Origin: Saururus chinensis
Lineage: Eukaryota > Streptophyta > Magnoliopsida > Piperales > Saururaceae
Length of the DNA: 64,000 nucleotides
Direction of reading: 5' to 3'
NCBI GenBank assembly: GCA_035235625.1
Contig: CP141148.1
Span: 992,001 to 1,056,000 of the forward strand
The notes beneath the pieces are model-generated. The model did no database searches. It was not told the origin of the DNA and saw only the letters and a list, made by a program, of their open reading frames with translations. How positions within the stretch are numbered: the first letter of the stretch is position 1; every line of letters begins with the position of its first letter. The position numbers and the translations under genes were made by a program. Positions 35,225 to 49,400 of this stretch are shown here, one piece after another.

Positions 35225-37065
35225 TTTTCCCCTGTTCATCTCTATTTTCATAATTGCATAATAAAATTTTCTGTAGCCATTTTGTTAATGTTTCTGTAAA
35301 TTTGTCTTCCATTTATTTAATTTATGATTGAAGTTAGCAAAAGCCCCAGCATTTATCCTTCTGCATGTATAGTTTTGATCATTTAAGAGAGTGTTTAATA
35401 TTGTTCTAAATCATTGTTTATAAATGAGCAGAATATTGGCAAACAGTTACTCTGTTAGTCTACTGCTCATTTAAAAGAAAGAAAAACACGTTATTTTCCT
35501 TTCTGCAGGCATGTTGTGTCACCATGAACTTGCCATGATAGTAATTAGCATTAACTTGCATTGAATTTTGGTCCCAATCATACTTTTTGTGGCTTGACTA
35601 GCTGCACAAAAGAATTCTTCTGCAAATTCTTCTGACAATTTATGACATGGTTCATTTGAAAGGATCCCTTTAAGATCCATTTGTAGGATCATTGCTACCA
35701 TTCTTATTTCTTAGTCCTAAAAAAGACAAATATCCTGAATGACTACGTTTTGAGATAAAGACTTGCACTGTATACAATGAATTGCTCTCACTATTGAATT
35801 TAAGCACCAAAAAAACAATCATACATAGAAACCCCTGCAGACTTTGGCTGAGAAGGTAAATAAGAACGCCATAGCAATGAAATCTCAAGATAACAAAAAG
35901 CTCATAACAGAAGACATGAAGACTTCAAAACCATTTTGAAACATTGAAACATAAGCAGCTCAGCAATTTATAACTCTCCAATCTGGAGTTGTGGAGTAAC
36001 AATAACAACAGACAGTACGATATTCTATTGGCAATGCCTAAAAGTAATTAAAATCAAATGTCCTAATTCGACATGCATTAAAGAGAATATGTGGGCCACC
36101 ACTGTTATAAAACAGAGTATAGCGTAGACAAAATTCAACTCAAACTATCAACAAATTAGGGTTACTTTTTGCTCCTATTATATGAAATCTTTGATCTCTG
36201 CTTTTCTAGTCTTCTCCTTAACTAGGCTGTTATTTTTCCTGCTTTTCTTCTAGAGACATATTCACCTGATTTAATTTTTCAAAATGGTGCTTGTGCTTTA
36301 TATTCAGATTAGCAAACATATTGCACATAAAGGACTTGGTTGGACAATTGCAGGTAACTTAAAATCAAGCCTGTCAAGTCTGTTCTACCCATTTACTTCA
36401 TGATAATTGACTGACTTATGATAATTACAACTTTGATGAAGCATTCGTTCATTTTAATGAGTTTGCAAGTTTGATTGTTTCTATATGGTGGATAGTTAAC
36501 ACAGCAAAACAGAGGTGGGCACGTCTAAGAAATTTTGTCAGTAGGATTGCCTTAAATGTGTGTCGGGATTCAGTGGGCAACAACAAATTGTTATGTAGTA
36601 CTTCATCCAATCCTTATATGTGTGTCGCCTTATATGTGTGTCGGGATTCAGGAAAGTAGTTGGTAGACTGCAATGAGGTCAAACCAAGCTCAGAGGTGAG
36701 AGATGAAGAGTTGGCCAATAATTTGTCAGATTTTCAGCAACAATTTGATCAACCAAAGTTGATATTATCTAACACTTGATTGCTCTGACTATTTTAAGCT
36801 TTAGCCTTTTTTTTATAGGATGCTACAGCTTCTCCACAAGCAAAGTTCATTTTCTTATTTTATGTGCATACTCTTCTTGTGAGGTATTTAGTATTTAAAT
36901 TGCCATATTTTATTCCTTTATTCATCATTTTTGCTTTCAGACTAATTTTCTAAAATGTTAACCTATTATCTAACCTTGGTGTTGGTTATTTTATTAGATG
37001 AGAATGTCAAGTGTAATTTTTTTGCAGAGAACTTATTATTTTTATGTATGTTTTATGCAGAAATT

Positions 37066-39508
37066 ATGGCAACAGATAAGGGTTGGGAGCATGGAATGCC
37101 AATGGGTGTCAAAGGGTCAAGATGTAATTATTGTGATAAAATTATGAAGGCTGGGGGAGTGACAAGATTGAAGGATCATTTGATAGGTGGTAAAGATGTT
37201 GCAAGGTACAAAAAGTGTCCTGAGAATGTGCGAAATGAACTAAAAGGCCTCAAGGAGGAAAATAAGAAAAAAATGCTTGATTTGAGGGATAAAAAAGAAA
37301 AGATGCGTGCAGAAATTGGTCGTCTTGGGTATGAATCAGAGGTTCAAATTGACACATCAGATGAGGATGAGCTTGAAGCAGCTAGGGTTGTATCAACTGG
37401 CATAGGTGGTTCTAGTAGTGGAGCACATGCAAAGAGGAGAAAAGTTGGTGTGTCAAACCAACAGACCATTACAGATATAGTCTCACCCGGTTTGAGAGAA
37501 AGACTTGGTAGGATGATTTCCAAGTTTTTTATCTTTAACCATATTCCTGCTCATGTTGCAGATGATTCTCATTTTTTAAACATGATATCTGAAGCACAAG
37601 CAGTTGGAAAAGGAGTATGTACTCCCACTGCCAAGGATATATTGGGAACATATTTAGACAAAGAGGTCAAAGAAATAGACAAGAGGATTAAGGATATGGA
37701 ACCTATTTGGAATGAATATGGATACTCCATTTTGTGTGATGGATGGACGGGGCCGACAAAAATGTCCATCATCAACTTCATGATTTATAGCAACCGAAGA
37801 ATTTGTTTTTTAGACTCAATTGATGCTTCAGGAAAGGAGAAGAATGCTTATTATATCATGAACTTAATTGAAGAACAAATTAAGAGAATTGGAAGAAAGA
37901 ATGTAGTTCAAATTGTCACAAACAATGCTAGCAATTATAAGAAAGCTGACAAGATGTTGATGCAGAGGTATGTGTTATATTGGACACCTTGTGCAGCTCA
38001 TTGTATAGACCTCATGTTTGAAGAAGTCGCAAAGCATAGCTTTGTGGAAAATGCAGTTAAAAAGGGTAGAATGGTGACAAGATTTATATATAATCATGAC
38101 AAACTTATTCACCATATACGATAAGCTTGTGGTCGGGATTTAGTACGTCCAGGGGCAACACGGTTTGCGACAAACTTCATTGCACTAGAGAGCTTGCAAA
38201 GGGAGAAGAGTGCACTACGATCATTCTTCTCAAGTCAACAGTGGCTAGATTCTAACCTTCAAAGTCATCCATGTGCTACAGATGTGGAGAAAATTGTGCT
38301 TGATAACAAGTTTTGGGAAGAAGTGAGGGATTCAATTGCGATCATGGAGCCAATGCATGAGGTTCTACGGGTCATGGACACTGAAAAATTTTCAACTATG
38401 GGATTTGTTTATGAGGCTATTGATAGGATGAAGATGGTCATTGAAGTCTCATCTCCAAGGTCTCATGTATGGGTTAATAAAATTATTGACAAGAGGTGGG
38501 TAAGATCAATGGATGAACCCATCTACAAGGCCGGTAAGCATCTCTAACAATTGTTACTTTTAGGAAATATGTTACTTATCTTAATTATTATGTAATTTTT
38601 TTATATAGCGTACTACCTCAATCTTAAGTACTATTATAGTAAAAAGCTTTGGCACATACCATATTTAATCAAGGCAGTGCATAACGTATTTGATAAGTTG
38701 TTCCCAATGTTAGATGATGCAGGCAATATAGGCAGTGTGGTAATTACTTAAATATTAATTGGACACAATTTATCCTTTATTTTCTTATATAATGTCATTG
38801 ACATAGAACAACTTGTATAAAGATTGTCAGGTTTAGGGATGCACATGGCACATTTGGAAGTAAAAGTGCTGTTCAATCAAGGAAAACAATGTGGGCAGGT
38901 AACTTGAACTTAAAGATATTTTTTTTTACCCATATATTGATTAATTTATCTCTATGAAGATGTTACTTTGTTCTCTTTATTTTTCAGGAGAATGGTGGTC
39001 ATTGTATGGGATCGATTGCCCTACATTAAGCAAGTTGGCTATTCGTATATTGTCACAAACTGCTTTTGCATCTCTATGTGAGAGAAATTAGAGCACATTT
39101 GCCCTCATTCACACAAAGCCTAAGAATAGATTGTCCTACAATAAGTTGAAGAAACTAGTCTTTTGTCATTATAATATGAAGTTGATGATGAAGAATATAG
39201 AAGACAATTATAAAAATCGTGACAAACAAGAGGATGACCCCTTAGACCACTTTGAATTAGTGGCTGAAGCATATTTGGATGAGAGAGAGAATCCTTATGT
39301 TGAGTGGGTAGCAACAGACTCTATGGACCAAGATGATGAACAACCTGATCCCTTGATTGCTGGTGCGGCAAAAGAAGTCAGAATTGATGTTGAAAGATTT
39401 AGAGAAGAAATTATATCATCTTCTATAACCAAGGGATCTCACATGCATATAGATGATCCACTGTCCGATGATGATAGTGCTACAGATGATGGAGACAACA
39501 ATAGTTGA
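37066..39508 (+). pseudogene. hAT transposase (zf-BED, DUF659, dimerisation domain), broken
   Basis: An acceptor at 37060 precedes MATDKGWEHGMPMGVKGSR. The BED-type finger has CNYC and then HLIGGKDVARYKKC. DUF659 covers about 37540-38124, with ILCDGWTGPTKMSIINFMIY and the downstream TPCAAHCIDLMFEEVAK. An in-frame TAA (38122-38124) follows HDKLIHHIR, and the same frame continues ACGRDLVRPGATRFATNF to 38547. Further exon pieces lie at 38605-38745 and 38865-38900. The dimerisation part at 38985-39180 reads WWSLYGIDCPTLSKLAIRIL, with ERN-stop-STF where Trp is usual. The C-terminal acidic tail ends at 39508. Two in-frame stops are visible. This protein family cuts and pastes hAT elements. Confidence 0.85.
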
Positions 39509-40024
39509 AGAGATTGTGATGAAAATGATAGTAGCAGGCACACTCTAAGAGAAAATGAGGCCAATCAAAATGAAAGATTTAATATGACTCCTTTGGCTTT
39601 CACTGAAGAAGATGGTTTTACTCATGCTACACAGGATTCCGATCACGGGTCACGACCGATTAAGCAATCCAACCGTCGTAAAAGATAGGAAATAGTTAGA
39701 CTTAAATTAATTTTTAGTCTTATGTCATTGGATTTACTTATTCTTAGATCTTATAGCTAAATAGGTTTTGATTTTTCTACATAAACAATCTTTCTATTGT
39801 CTCATTTTGCATTATCAATAAATATTATATTTTTTCCTTTACATAAATTTTGTTATATTCTCATAAGTTTATAATAATATAAACCCACATTGAAAAATAT
39901 GTTAACTATTTTTTTACAATCACCTAAACGCTTATAATTGTTTTACATGATCTCTCCAAGATCTCATCTCTTTGGGTTACCGAGACGAGACCGAGATCCG
40001 AGACTGCGAACCATGGTAGCCTGG

Positions 40025-40437
40025 TAGGTATGCCACTCAGGTCGAATATATGGTAAAACCCAACCCAACCCTAATGGGTCAGGTTTGAGTTTTCAAATTC
40101 AACACGAATAGTTATTCGGGTTTACCATTTCTTAAATAGTATCGGGTTTGGGTTTGACAATGTCTGACTCAAATAAGGTTATAAATATAAATTTTTTTAT
40201 ATTTTCTTTATATTTTGATAAAACCCGACCCAACCCTAATGGGTCGGGTTTGGGTTTCTAAATTCAACCCAAATAGCTATTCAGGTCGATTTTGGGTTTC
40301 CAATTTTAACCTGAATAACTATTCGGGTCGGGTTTGGGTTTTCAAATTTAACATGAATAGCTATTTGGGTCTGATTCGGGTTTACCATTTCTTAAATAAT
40401 ATTGGGTTTGGCAAGACCAGACCCGGTGGCATCCCTA
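40025..40437. mobile_element. Small non-autonomous element A (terminal repeats TAGGxATGCCACT)
   Basis: Ends TAGGTATGCCACT and, inverted, TAGGGATGCCACC. The inside consists of repeats of GGGTCGGGTTTGGGTTT and its complements, with no coding capacity. A related copy lies at 59656-59994 in the same orientation. It starts 10 bp after the hAT element ends. hAT affiliation is inferred from the terminal style. Confidence 0.6.
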
Positions 40438-40641
40438 TCCGAGAGTGTGGTGGGTGGTGCTCCCCTGCGATGGGCATGTACGTCTTGTTTTGGAGCGATT
40501 GTCTTCCATACATTCTTAGACAGTAATCCTCCTCCCCATGAAGTTGCCCTTCATAGTATATGTAGTAGCATTTGGGGATTTATCTTTGGTGCCTGAGTTG
40601 CCTTCTAGTGAGCTTGGTGTCCAATTGTATTTTGGCAATCA

Positions 40642-43509
40642 TGTCACACCCAAGATTTTTTAGGTGCATTTTTTAAAATATATTTATGAATATATATATA
40701 TAGCAAAACATTTGTCAAGATATCTAAAGGTGTAAGCCACTTATTTTTTGAACATATGAATATTAAATTAGTACATAAGTAATTATTAGCACTATCATAA
40801 ATCAAATAGGTCCAACCTTAGTATATATGTTCCTAATATACACAAATATATTTAAATCAACATTTATGTGCCTACATTTTCTATCTTTAAGTAAGATAAC
40901 ATTTTTACATACCAAGTGACCTAGCAATGCCATCCTTGTCCTGCATATATATTCCCAAAATAACGTTAATCCTATAAGGTACCTGCATCATATTACTATT
41001 AAGTTTACGAGTATAAACATAAAACCATATACACAATTTGTTATACTCATAATATATTATCCATATGAATATGAAAATTCGTAATATATTAACTTGTTAT
41101 TGTAATCCCTAAGATGGGTCACAAATAAGTGAAAACAAATTAATCCTAACGATAACATCAAGGAGATCTCAATGACTCCTCGAAATGTATGCTACCAATG
41201 AAGTAGTTTCATATTCTTGTTGAAGACTATGACCTGTTTTATCCATGTTATAAAGCTAAGGCCTACAAGAGCTCATGAACCCAACTAGCTAAGATTCTTA
41301 ACCTTCTATAATTGTCGAGAATTCCTTTGCTATGCTACACTAGAGTCGTGTTTCTTTTAAAGCTTTGACCCATTTGAACCAACTCCAAACCAAAAGGGAG
41401 AGTCTCTGCGAACAAAACTCTCGATCCTTACCAACATACGTATGTCTATTTTATATACATATAACATATTTATAATTTTGTGCATAACTTACCAATATAC
41501 TATCTAGCCATCACTAGCATACACATATTCCATATATATAATACATACTCATGCTTACATGTGTGTCATATTCATAAAAAAAACCTACCATATTTCATAA
41601 TCATGCCCTCATACTTCATGCAATCGGATTATTATTGAGCATCCAAATCATTGAATCATACAATTCTAGCATGTTGCTAAATACTCAAAACATGCTATCA
41701 TGAAATTACAAGTTCAAAGCCTTTTACCTCGTCATCCATGATGTTTGATGGCGAGCACACGATGATAGAGTTAATGGCCAAAAGCATTGTCTCTAAGAGA
41801 ACTATTGCCTCAAAGTTTAGGAAGCGCCAAAAGTAATCACGGCGAGACAGGGTGCCAAAAGTCTGTGCAATAAAATCTGTGATCCACGACAGTGCATTAG
41901 GGGCGTCCGAGAGAAGGGTCGTGCCAAAGAAATAGCAAGTGTGACTGGAAGTTGAGATGGACTAACTGAAGGTCGGCATGTTGTTGAGAAGTACTCAATT
42001 GGTCGAAAGACGTCAAAATTAGTAGCGGATAGCACCCAATGGTGATTATTTGGTGTTGACTATGGCCCACATAGGGGTGAAGGGCGTGGGTACGGGCTCA
42101 TGGATAGAGAAGAGGTGGACTCTGGTGGTCAAATCAATCGATGGCAGAGCCACCTGATGATCAGGTGGTGCAAAACTGGCACCTATACCATAAATCGTAA
42201 GTGTGGCCACTTGCACATGTAGCCAAAGGGTCACCCAAGGAGAAGAGGGGTGGTAAGTGGGTTCGGAGGTAGCTCTAGGCCCACAAGGGCAATAGAGCTA
42301 AGGCCAGTGGATACGAGAATATTGCCAATCACCACCCACAACCAAATAATTGGTATGGGTGGCTGGCATGACTAAGGGCAGAGGAAAGGATTCAGCAGAA
42401 CGAGACCAGAGCAGCAGTGGGGCTGGGATAGGGTGGCCCCTGCAGCTAACCAAGAGTTTGCAGGCTAATCCTCACACGTGCCAAGGCTGATCAGATGGAA
42501 TTGGCTCATGACCGTAGCAAAACGGCCCTTTGGTGGCCAATTCACTCTGCCCATAAGGAAATATAGGGGTGAGGGGAGTTGATGGGTTGGGAGAAGGCTA
42601 GGAGGGGTAGTAAAGGCCCTGACCAGCACCACAACTCCTATGGCAGCTGGGCAGAGCCAAAGCCGATGGAGGATGGCGGCTTCTGACGACGATAGTCCTC
42701 CGTCTGCCCAAACTAGAGAAAGGAAAACAAGAAGAATGTGAAAAAGGGATGAGTGGATGTGAAGGAAGCAGAGGAAGGTGGAGAAGATGGAGTTTGGCCG
42801 AGTGGGGCCAGACCTCATTGCCACTAGGGCGGAGCCGGATGAAGGCTAGCTCACCGAAGCTAGCTAGTAATGACAACCACATAGACAAAACAAAGAGAGG
42901 GGGAACTGCTCTTTGAAAAAACTAGAGGATGGGGCGGAGCAAGGTCGGAAGCAATGGCCCACCATTGCTGCCCGCCCATGACAAACCGAATGAAGATGGT
43001 CTGGAGGTCGGTCAATGACCGGTAGCTCTCCAGTAGCTAAAAGTGTGCTGTAATGAATGTGGAAAACCTGGGGGAAATTCGATAACTAGTGGATGAGCAA
43101 GGAGAGTGTGGCAGCGGCTTTGGCCAGCACCACCGGACTCATGGCAGCTGGGTAAAGCTGAATCCGGTGAGAGGTGGCAGAGTTCAATGACGGAGGAGAC
43201 CGGAATGCTCCCGGTTCCTCTCTCACTCTTTTTGGACGTTTCAGAACCAAAAAACTGATGCAGTTCAAAGGGTCGTGATCCACTCTTTACCTCTTTTTTT
43301 TCACATAAACTTCTTACATGGAATTTCACTTTCTTATGTGTCGTACCTTTAAAATTTGCACCGAAAATATATGTGATGCATTGAAGCCCAATGGCTACGA
43401 CTAAGCTCCACAACCGTTTGTCTACGAGCAGGAATATTGAGGTCAAATACACAAAAATAAATATGTTAAAGCGTCACATTTTTTCATAAAAAAAATCATG
43501 AACATTACA
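40642..43509 (-). mobile_element. Solo LTR-3, related to LTR-1, inverted
   Basis: The minus strand begins TGTAATGTTC and soon shows AAAATGTGACGCT, as LTR-1 does at 112-124. The block 41660-41760 is the reverse complement of 1690-1810 in LTR-1 with scattered changes, including GTTTGATGGCGAGCACAC. The other end, TGTCACACCCAAGATTTTTT on the plus strand, matches the inverted LTR-1 terminus. At 2.87 kb it is shorter than LTR-1. No matching 5-bp flanks were found and no internal retroelement genes are present. It looks older than LTR-1. Confidence 0.65.
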
Positions 43510-45379
43510 TTTATAAAGCTATTGGAAAAGATAAATACATATTACACTTTGTACAGGGTTGACAAACAATAGTATTGATGATACTTATGTTAAAAACTTC
43601 ACATTGAACAATCTGAATTTAAAGAAAAATACACAAAAAACGGTTCCAAATCGTGTAATTGTGCAACTTTTCTTAAGAAAATATTTATCCCTTTTGGTAA
43701 ACCAAATTGATGTAGGGTTCTCAAACAAACTCTCATATCATGATAATCAAAGTCTTATGGGATATGCACTCTTCAAAAATAAAAAATTTTCTTATTTTCT
43801 CCTTTAGGCTTTTGTAAAAGAGTTGGCTAGTTTTAATTTTAAAAAAAAATACAAAATTATTATACAAAATATACACTCTTAATATATTTATATATAAATA
43901 CATAAAAAAGACATCCCAAATAAAAAAACACCAAAACCCTTCTAACAAAGATGTTTTCGACCGTTAGTGTAGTGCTCGATCACCCACATATAATAATCAA
44001 TCGATTAAAAAAGAATATAAAACCATTTCACCGGCTAGTAAAACTGATCTATCACCAGTAAAATGAATCCTTCGCAAAATTAGGCTGAGACAAAATTGAT
44101 CATCGCTTGCGCGATCGATTGATTTACACAGCCAGCAATCACTCTATGATAAAAACTCGACAACTTGGTAAGGTGGTACCAACTACCAACTAGAAGAAGT
44201 GCCATCTTCCTCCAAAACCCAAGTTTCGCAATCAAATCATTGTCACCCTCGTTTACCAATCCAACTATGAAATGATTAAACAACAAAAGTAAGAGAGACG
44301 ACGGTGGTGGCACCACCCTAAAGCTGATCGAGAACAATCGCAAAGGGAGTGTGTGGGAGGAGGCGAAGAGCCCAACTCCCAAGACGATAGAGGCCGAGAG
44401 AAGATGGAGGGAGAAAAAGGGTGGAGAGAGAAAGGGATGGAGGAGGTGGTAGTGGGTAGCTATCTGATTATGGTAGAGGTGGAGCGACCACAACCAAAGA
44501 CAATCGGCGGCAACAAGAGGTTAGTGGGAAGGCGAAGAAAGGGTGGGCATGGGGAGGGAGTGAGCGAGGCCTTGTGCAGACCTAGCCTGACAGTTTCCAT
44601 GGAACTTTTAAATGATAGATTTCCTTAAGCTCTCACAACTTCAATTCAATTGTGTAGAAGCCTTCGCAAAATGACCAATATGACTGACTTTCCACCTCCC
44701 ACAACTATAAGGTAGGGAAAATGGAAGGGGCCCCGCCCCAAGAACCGGTTTCCCACCCACAGGAAGCGACTCTAGGAACGGAAGTACTACGAGAAACATA
44801 CCTGGAGGAAGTCTCTCACATGTAGCTGATTGTCGGCTATAGAGAGGATACCAACAACTGAGAGGCCTGAAGGACGGTGAACACATAACGAGGTATGCGG
44901 CGGATTTGGGCTCTTTTTCTTTGTGTGTAGGAGGTCTTTGTAGTAAAATAGGGCCAAGTCTATTCCTACATGGGCCAAATAGTAGTAGATATTGTGAGGT
45001 GGACCTAAGTTCTTATTCCTTGTTTGTCTTCTCTTTCTTTTTCTTCTTGAAAACTGGCCGCATGAGTTCGTACTTTAGGAGCACTGCTCGTGAGATGCAA
45101 TAGTCAGAGACTCACAGTTCATTCACTATTTGCATGCAGAAGTCCGTGAAAGGGCTGAGTGTTTGATGTAGAGATGCCTGTCGAGGTTAATGATTTGTCC
45201 GAATCAATTGAAATTCCGGAAAGAAACATTAGAGGGAGAAATTATCACGTGGATCATTCGACTCCTATTTTTGATGTGTCAAAATTTGATACTAATTATG
45301 TTTGGACATGTTAATTAATGGTACTATAACACCTTATTAAAAGCTCCAAATTGCCAGGTCAATTTTAAAGCACTATGCC

Positions 45380-45413
<34 letters not shown>

Positions 45414-46400
45414 TCCATTTAAAGGTTGAGCATCTCCGCTTCTAGATTTAACTTCATAGATTGCTTAACACAAACGGCTCTCCAATAGATTATCTCATCC
45501 TTTCTAATTCATGTGCTGTAAGGACGAATGGCACCGCCAAATGTACGTCTAGATCTCCGAGCAATTATGTAAGCATGTTAATTTATTAGAACCAGTACTT
45601 TTTGTTGGTTGGCTTTGGATCAAATCATAGGATTGGTCTTCAATCGACAAATGAGGACGCTTGGGAGGTGGGAGCCACCATGTGTGACACTGTCATTGGG
45701 GCCCCCACAGTTTGATTATGCCCATCCCATCAAACCCATGTGGCTTTCCAGCAAAAGAAAAAGAAAGCCAACGAAAGCGTGAGCCTGCCATGAGAAAAAA
45801 CGTTACGGATAACCAATGTGGTCGCTCAGACACGCCTAGACGATGAATCTTGAAAGTGGGCATGGTCTAGACAATGTCCAGGCAGGGATCATTGGACATT
45901 TCAAAATTTTCATTTCACTAATTGATATGTAAAAAATTATGGTACCCTATTCCATGTTCATATTCATATTTGCTAGATAGATCATAACTTAAAAAAACAT
46001 ATTAATGCACCCAATTCTGTACTAACTTGTGATATGTATTCCAAAGATAATTCACACTGATTGACGCCTTGGAAATGTTTTGTCTACGTTATGGTAGCGA
46101 GATAGAATTTTTTGTCTCTATCCCAATTTTTTCCTGGGATGATGACAAAGAAAAAGACATTCAGGCGCATAGGCATTCAAGGGCCAAATTAATGGTTGTA
46201 CCCCAGACGTCTCCCTCGTTTCGTTATTAATTTGTGCATCCATCATTCATTCATGTGACTTGCAATTGGAAATCGTACGACCTCTTGTGTTGGGAAGTGT
46301 TAGTATCATCCCATACGTTTTTTATGCTAGGTTTATTATTAAAATATAGTATAAAAAATACCTCACTTTTGAGAAACATTATCATACTAAAGATAAAGGT
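43510..46400. other. Intergenic, no gene recognised; AAT microsatellite
   Basis: AT-rich at 43510-44050, and purine-rich at 44340-44560 on the plus strand. An (AAT)11 microsatellite lies at 45380-45412. The remainder carries only short open frames without family features. Confidence 0.5.
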
Positions 46401-46401
46401 T

Positions 46402-46411
46402 TTATATTTTA
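46402..46411. repeat. Left 10-bp target duplication of MULE-2
   Basis: TTATATTTTA here is repeated exactly at 59264-59273. Nine to eleven bp is the normal Mutator target duplication. The sequence is AT-rich, so some match is expected by chance, but it sits exactly at the terminal repeats. Confidence 0.75.
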
Positions 46412-46412
46412 G

Positions 46413-46495
46413 AATTTTTTTTATATTATCTAGCTAAAAAATAAATTTTTTATATTTTTTATATTTTATACAGAAATATCATATAATTTGTAGAC
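46413..46495 (+). repeat. MULE-2 left terminal inverted repeat
   Basis: Pairs with 59180-59263 in inverted orientation. The outer 33 bp are best conserved, sharing ATATT, CTAGC and AAAAAATAAA blocks. The inner part aligns through ATTTTAWACRGAA and CATATAA. Confidence 0.75.
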
Positions 46496-49400
46496 CAAAA
46501 TGTCATTAAGTTTTTATTATATTAGGTTTTAAAATAGAGAGTAATAAATAAACACTAGAATAGTGCTCTACCGTTTTGGTATGCTGATAGTCATCAACAA
46601 CAAACGGAACTTGCTGGTAGGAGCTGACCGGCGGTGACTCACCGGCGAGAGTCGATGAAAAAGAAAAAATATTTTTTGGCACTGCAGACGTTGTATGAGT
46701 GCTCCAAAAGATGTATTTCGCAGAAATGATCTTTCTTTCATACCAATCATAGATAGGATCAGTATTTGTATCCATTATAACAACGAAGTAGGCAATGACG
46801 GCGTGTATATTGGTGGAATGGCACGGTTAATGAATATTCATCCGTCGGTGAGCTTCGGTGAGCTGCTAGGGCAAGTCAAAGCACGACTTTTCATCAATGG
46901 TAATGTCAGTTTCAAGTATTTAATTTCATCCTCGCAATCATCCATGATATATGAATTACAAAACAATGAGGACCTCCAATCAGTGTTCTTCATTCATAAG
47001 AAGGCGAATAAGGAGGTATTATCATTGTATGCCGAGATGAAACGGCCCGACAACAGTGATAAATCGCCATCACCCTCCGTAGAAAGGAACTACACAGTCA
47101 ATAGAGCTAAATCACCCATCATAATGGCTCATCCTAGATTTAATGTCAGATTTCATTCAGGATTCAATGAAACTCAATTCACCTTTGAAACTGTCAGGTA
47201 ATAATGAATCTTTAAATTATACACAATTGATATATTTAGTGTACTCAAGACCATGATATTGAACATATCGTGTTAAGGATAAATCATATCGTGTGAAGTA
47301 ATAAACACGACGAATAATATATTGCATTAGTAATTACACGATATACACATGCGATATAGTAATTATGAGTTGTAATGTAGATATAATAACACAACATGCA
47401 TTCATGTTGTGGTTTCGATAACACGTTTTGAAATGTAAGCCTGATAACAGAATACACGATGTCGGCTAATGTCGCATTTTTTAACACGATAATGTGCAAT
47501 GCAGATTGGGATAATCGGGAAACTTGCCCTCAACAAATCCATGTCAATCATCTTTCACCAATCCAACGAGTACAGAACCTGAAATAGAAGTCAATTAGAA
47601 TAGATGAAAGGAATGGTCACCAATGATGGGTGGGACAAGGACTTCATTTGATAACTACGAACCTCCATACAGCCCTTGTAATTACGATGTTGGACAAGGC
47701 GAAGAAGTTGAAAATATGTGAGGTGAGGATCTGTGGTACGATAATGATATAGTTGACATGGAAAGTATGTCCAACCGTGAAGAATTTAGAAACAATGAGG
47801 TTCCCAGTAACGTCGACATTAAGGCGGAGGCCGATTGGGATACAGTTAATGATTTAAACATGTTGCAACCGAATATTGGTGAAGGTCAGCTAATGATGGG
47901 CAGTTTGCAAACTAAGGATTACCAGAAGCTCCTCGAATTGGGTACACATTTTCTAAGTCTATTGCATTTTCAAGAGGGTCTTGATCAACTTAGCAATAAA
48001 GACAAATTTTACATATCATGTTGTGGATGAAAACCGGAATACTTACGCCACAAAATGCTCCAATGATTCTTGTAACTGGTACATAAGGGCTTCAAATATA
48101 GGAGATCATGTGACTGTCACGAGGTTAGTGCCGACTCATTTATGCGGAACCCAAAGGAAGTCAATTAACCATCCCCTAGCATTATATGTGTGGATAGCGA
48201 GAAAATGTTATGGCCTCTTTAAAGACTCGGTGGACATTACACCTAAGAGCATAGCAAGTTATGTATCGAAGCACTAGGGCATAACTGCCAACTACAATAA
48301 ATGCTGACGTGCAGGTAATTCATGAGAAGAATCAAAGTGTTCATTTAGTGTCACAATATGTTAGTCTAGCGTGTTATCGTTTACATGCTTAAACTATAGT
48401 TGAAATATACACTCACATGACATACGTCAATATCGTGTTACCATAAACACAACCAGTCATTGTGTATGGATTCCTATCACACGAAAACATAAAATATCGT
48501 GCAATCGGGCACACGATGTAAGCCGATGTATAACATTTACTAAATTGTATTCGGTCGTGCAGGTAAAGCTCTAACTGATTTAATAGGTGGTGACCTAGAC
48601 AAATCCTACCGCTTACTTCCTGCTTACGAGAGCAGATAGAATATATAAATCCGGGAAGTGTAGTTGTGTCAGTAAGATCATGTGATATTCCCGGTTCTAT
48701 GGGTAGGTACGATTTCAAAAGAGTATTCTTGATGCTTGGCCCCATTGCGAGAGCTTTTAGAACAACCCTGAGGCCATTGCTAACGGTTGATGCAACTTTC
48801 TTCAAATGAAAGTATCTTGAAAGGCTATTGATAACAACTACATTGGACGGGAACAATAATATGTTGTGCATTGCATTTGCAGTGGTTGAGAACAAGTGCG
48901 AGAAAACTTGGTGTTGGTTTCTTGAATTGCTTAGAAATCATCAATTATTTGACCCTCCAGCTGAGTTGGATACAATTGTTTCTAATAGACAGAAGGGATT
49001 GGTAAATGCTATGAAGAAATTTTTCCCAACTACACACCACAGATATTGCATCCATCACATGGCAGTAAATATGTTGGATAACTTCAAGGACAACTACCTA
49101 AAGAATTAGTTCAATGTTTCAACTGAAACGTTTAGACAAAATGTGTACAATGAAACATTGAATAGCATTAAAGAACATAATCTAGAAGCATATGCTTGGA
49201 TAAATAAGATGGGTTCATAGCACTGGGCCAATGTATCATTTTCCGGGAAAAGATATGGGACCCTTAACTCAAATAGGTCTGAAAGTGCAAATGAAATGTT
49301 CAAAAAAGCTAGATTGATGCCTATAACTCGTTTAATTAAGCACACGAGAGAGCACACGATGGCATTATTTAAAAAATATCGAACAGACAATCAGAATATG

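Larger units (their letters stand above)
34446..40015 (+). mobile_element. hAT-superfamily transposon, near full length, inactive
   Basis: Terminal inverted repeats: CATGGTTTGCCGTCTCGG at the left and, inverted, CATGGTTCGCAGTCTCGG at the right (two differences in 18). Subterminal palindromic GAGATCTCGCCGAGA-type sequences lie at 34457-34590 and GATCTC/CCGAGA sequences at 39947-40003. Inside is a plus-strand transposase with BED finger, DUF659 and hAT dimerisation regions. The flanking 8 bp do not match clearly (GTAGGGAT and GTAGCCTG), so the exact ends or a later change remain open. In-frame stops make it non-autonomous. Confidence 0.82.

Noticed and set aside
42465-43452. Minus-strand open frames in LTR-3
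   Set aside because: Located within the LTR in its moderately GC-rich part, no retroelement or host family features, several overlapping frames open at once.
44080-44493. 137-residue minus-strand open frame
   Set aside because: Opposite a purine-rich low-complexity stretch. The product is Leu/Ser/His-rich without family features.
45380-45412. AAT repeat as a functional element
   Set aside because: A plain trinucleotide microsatellite in intergenic DNA with nothing around it.
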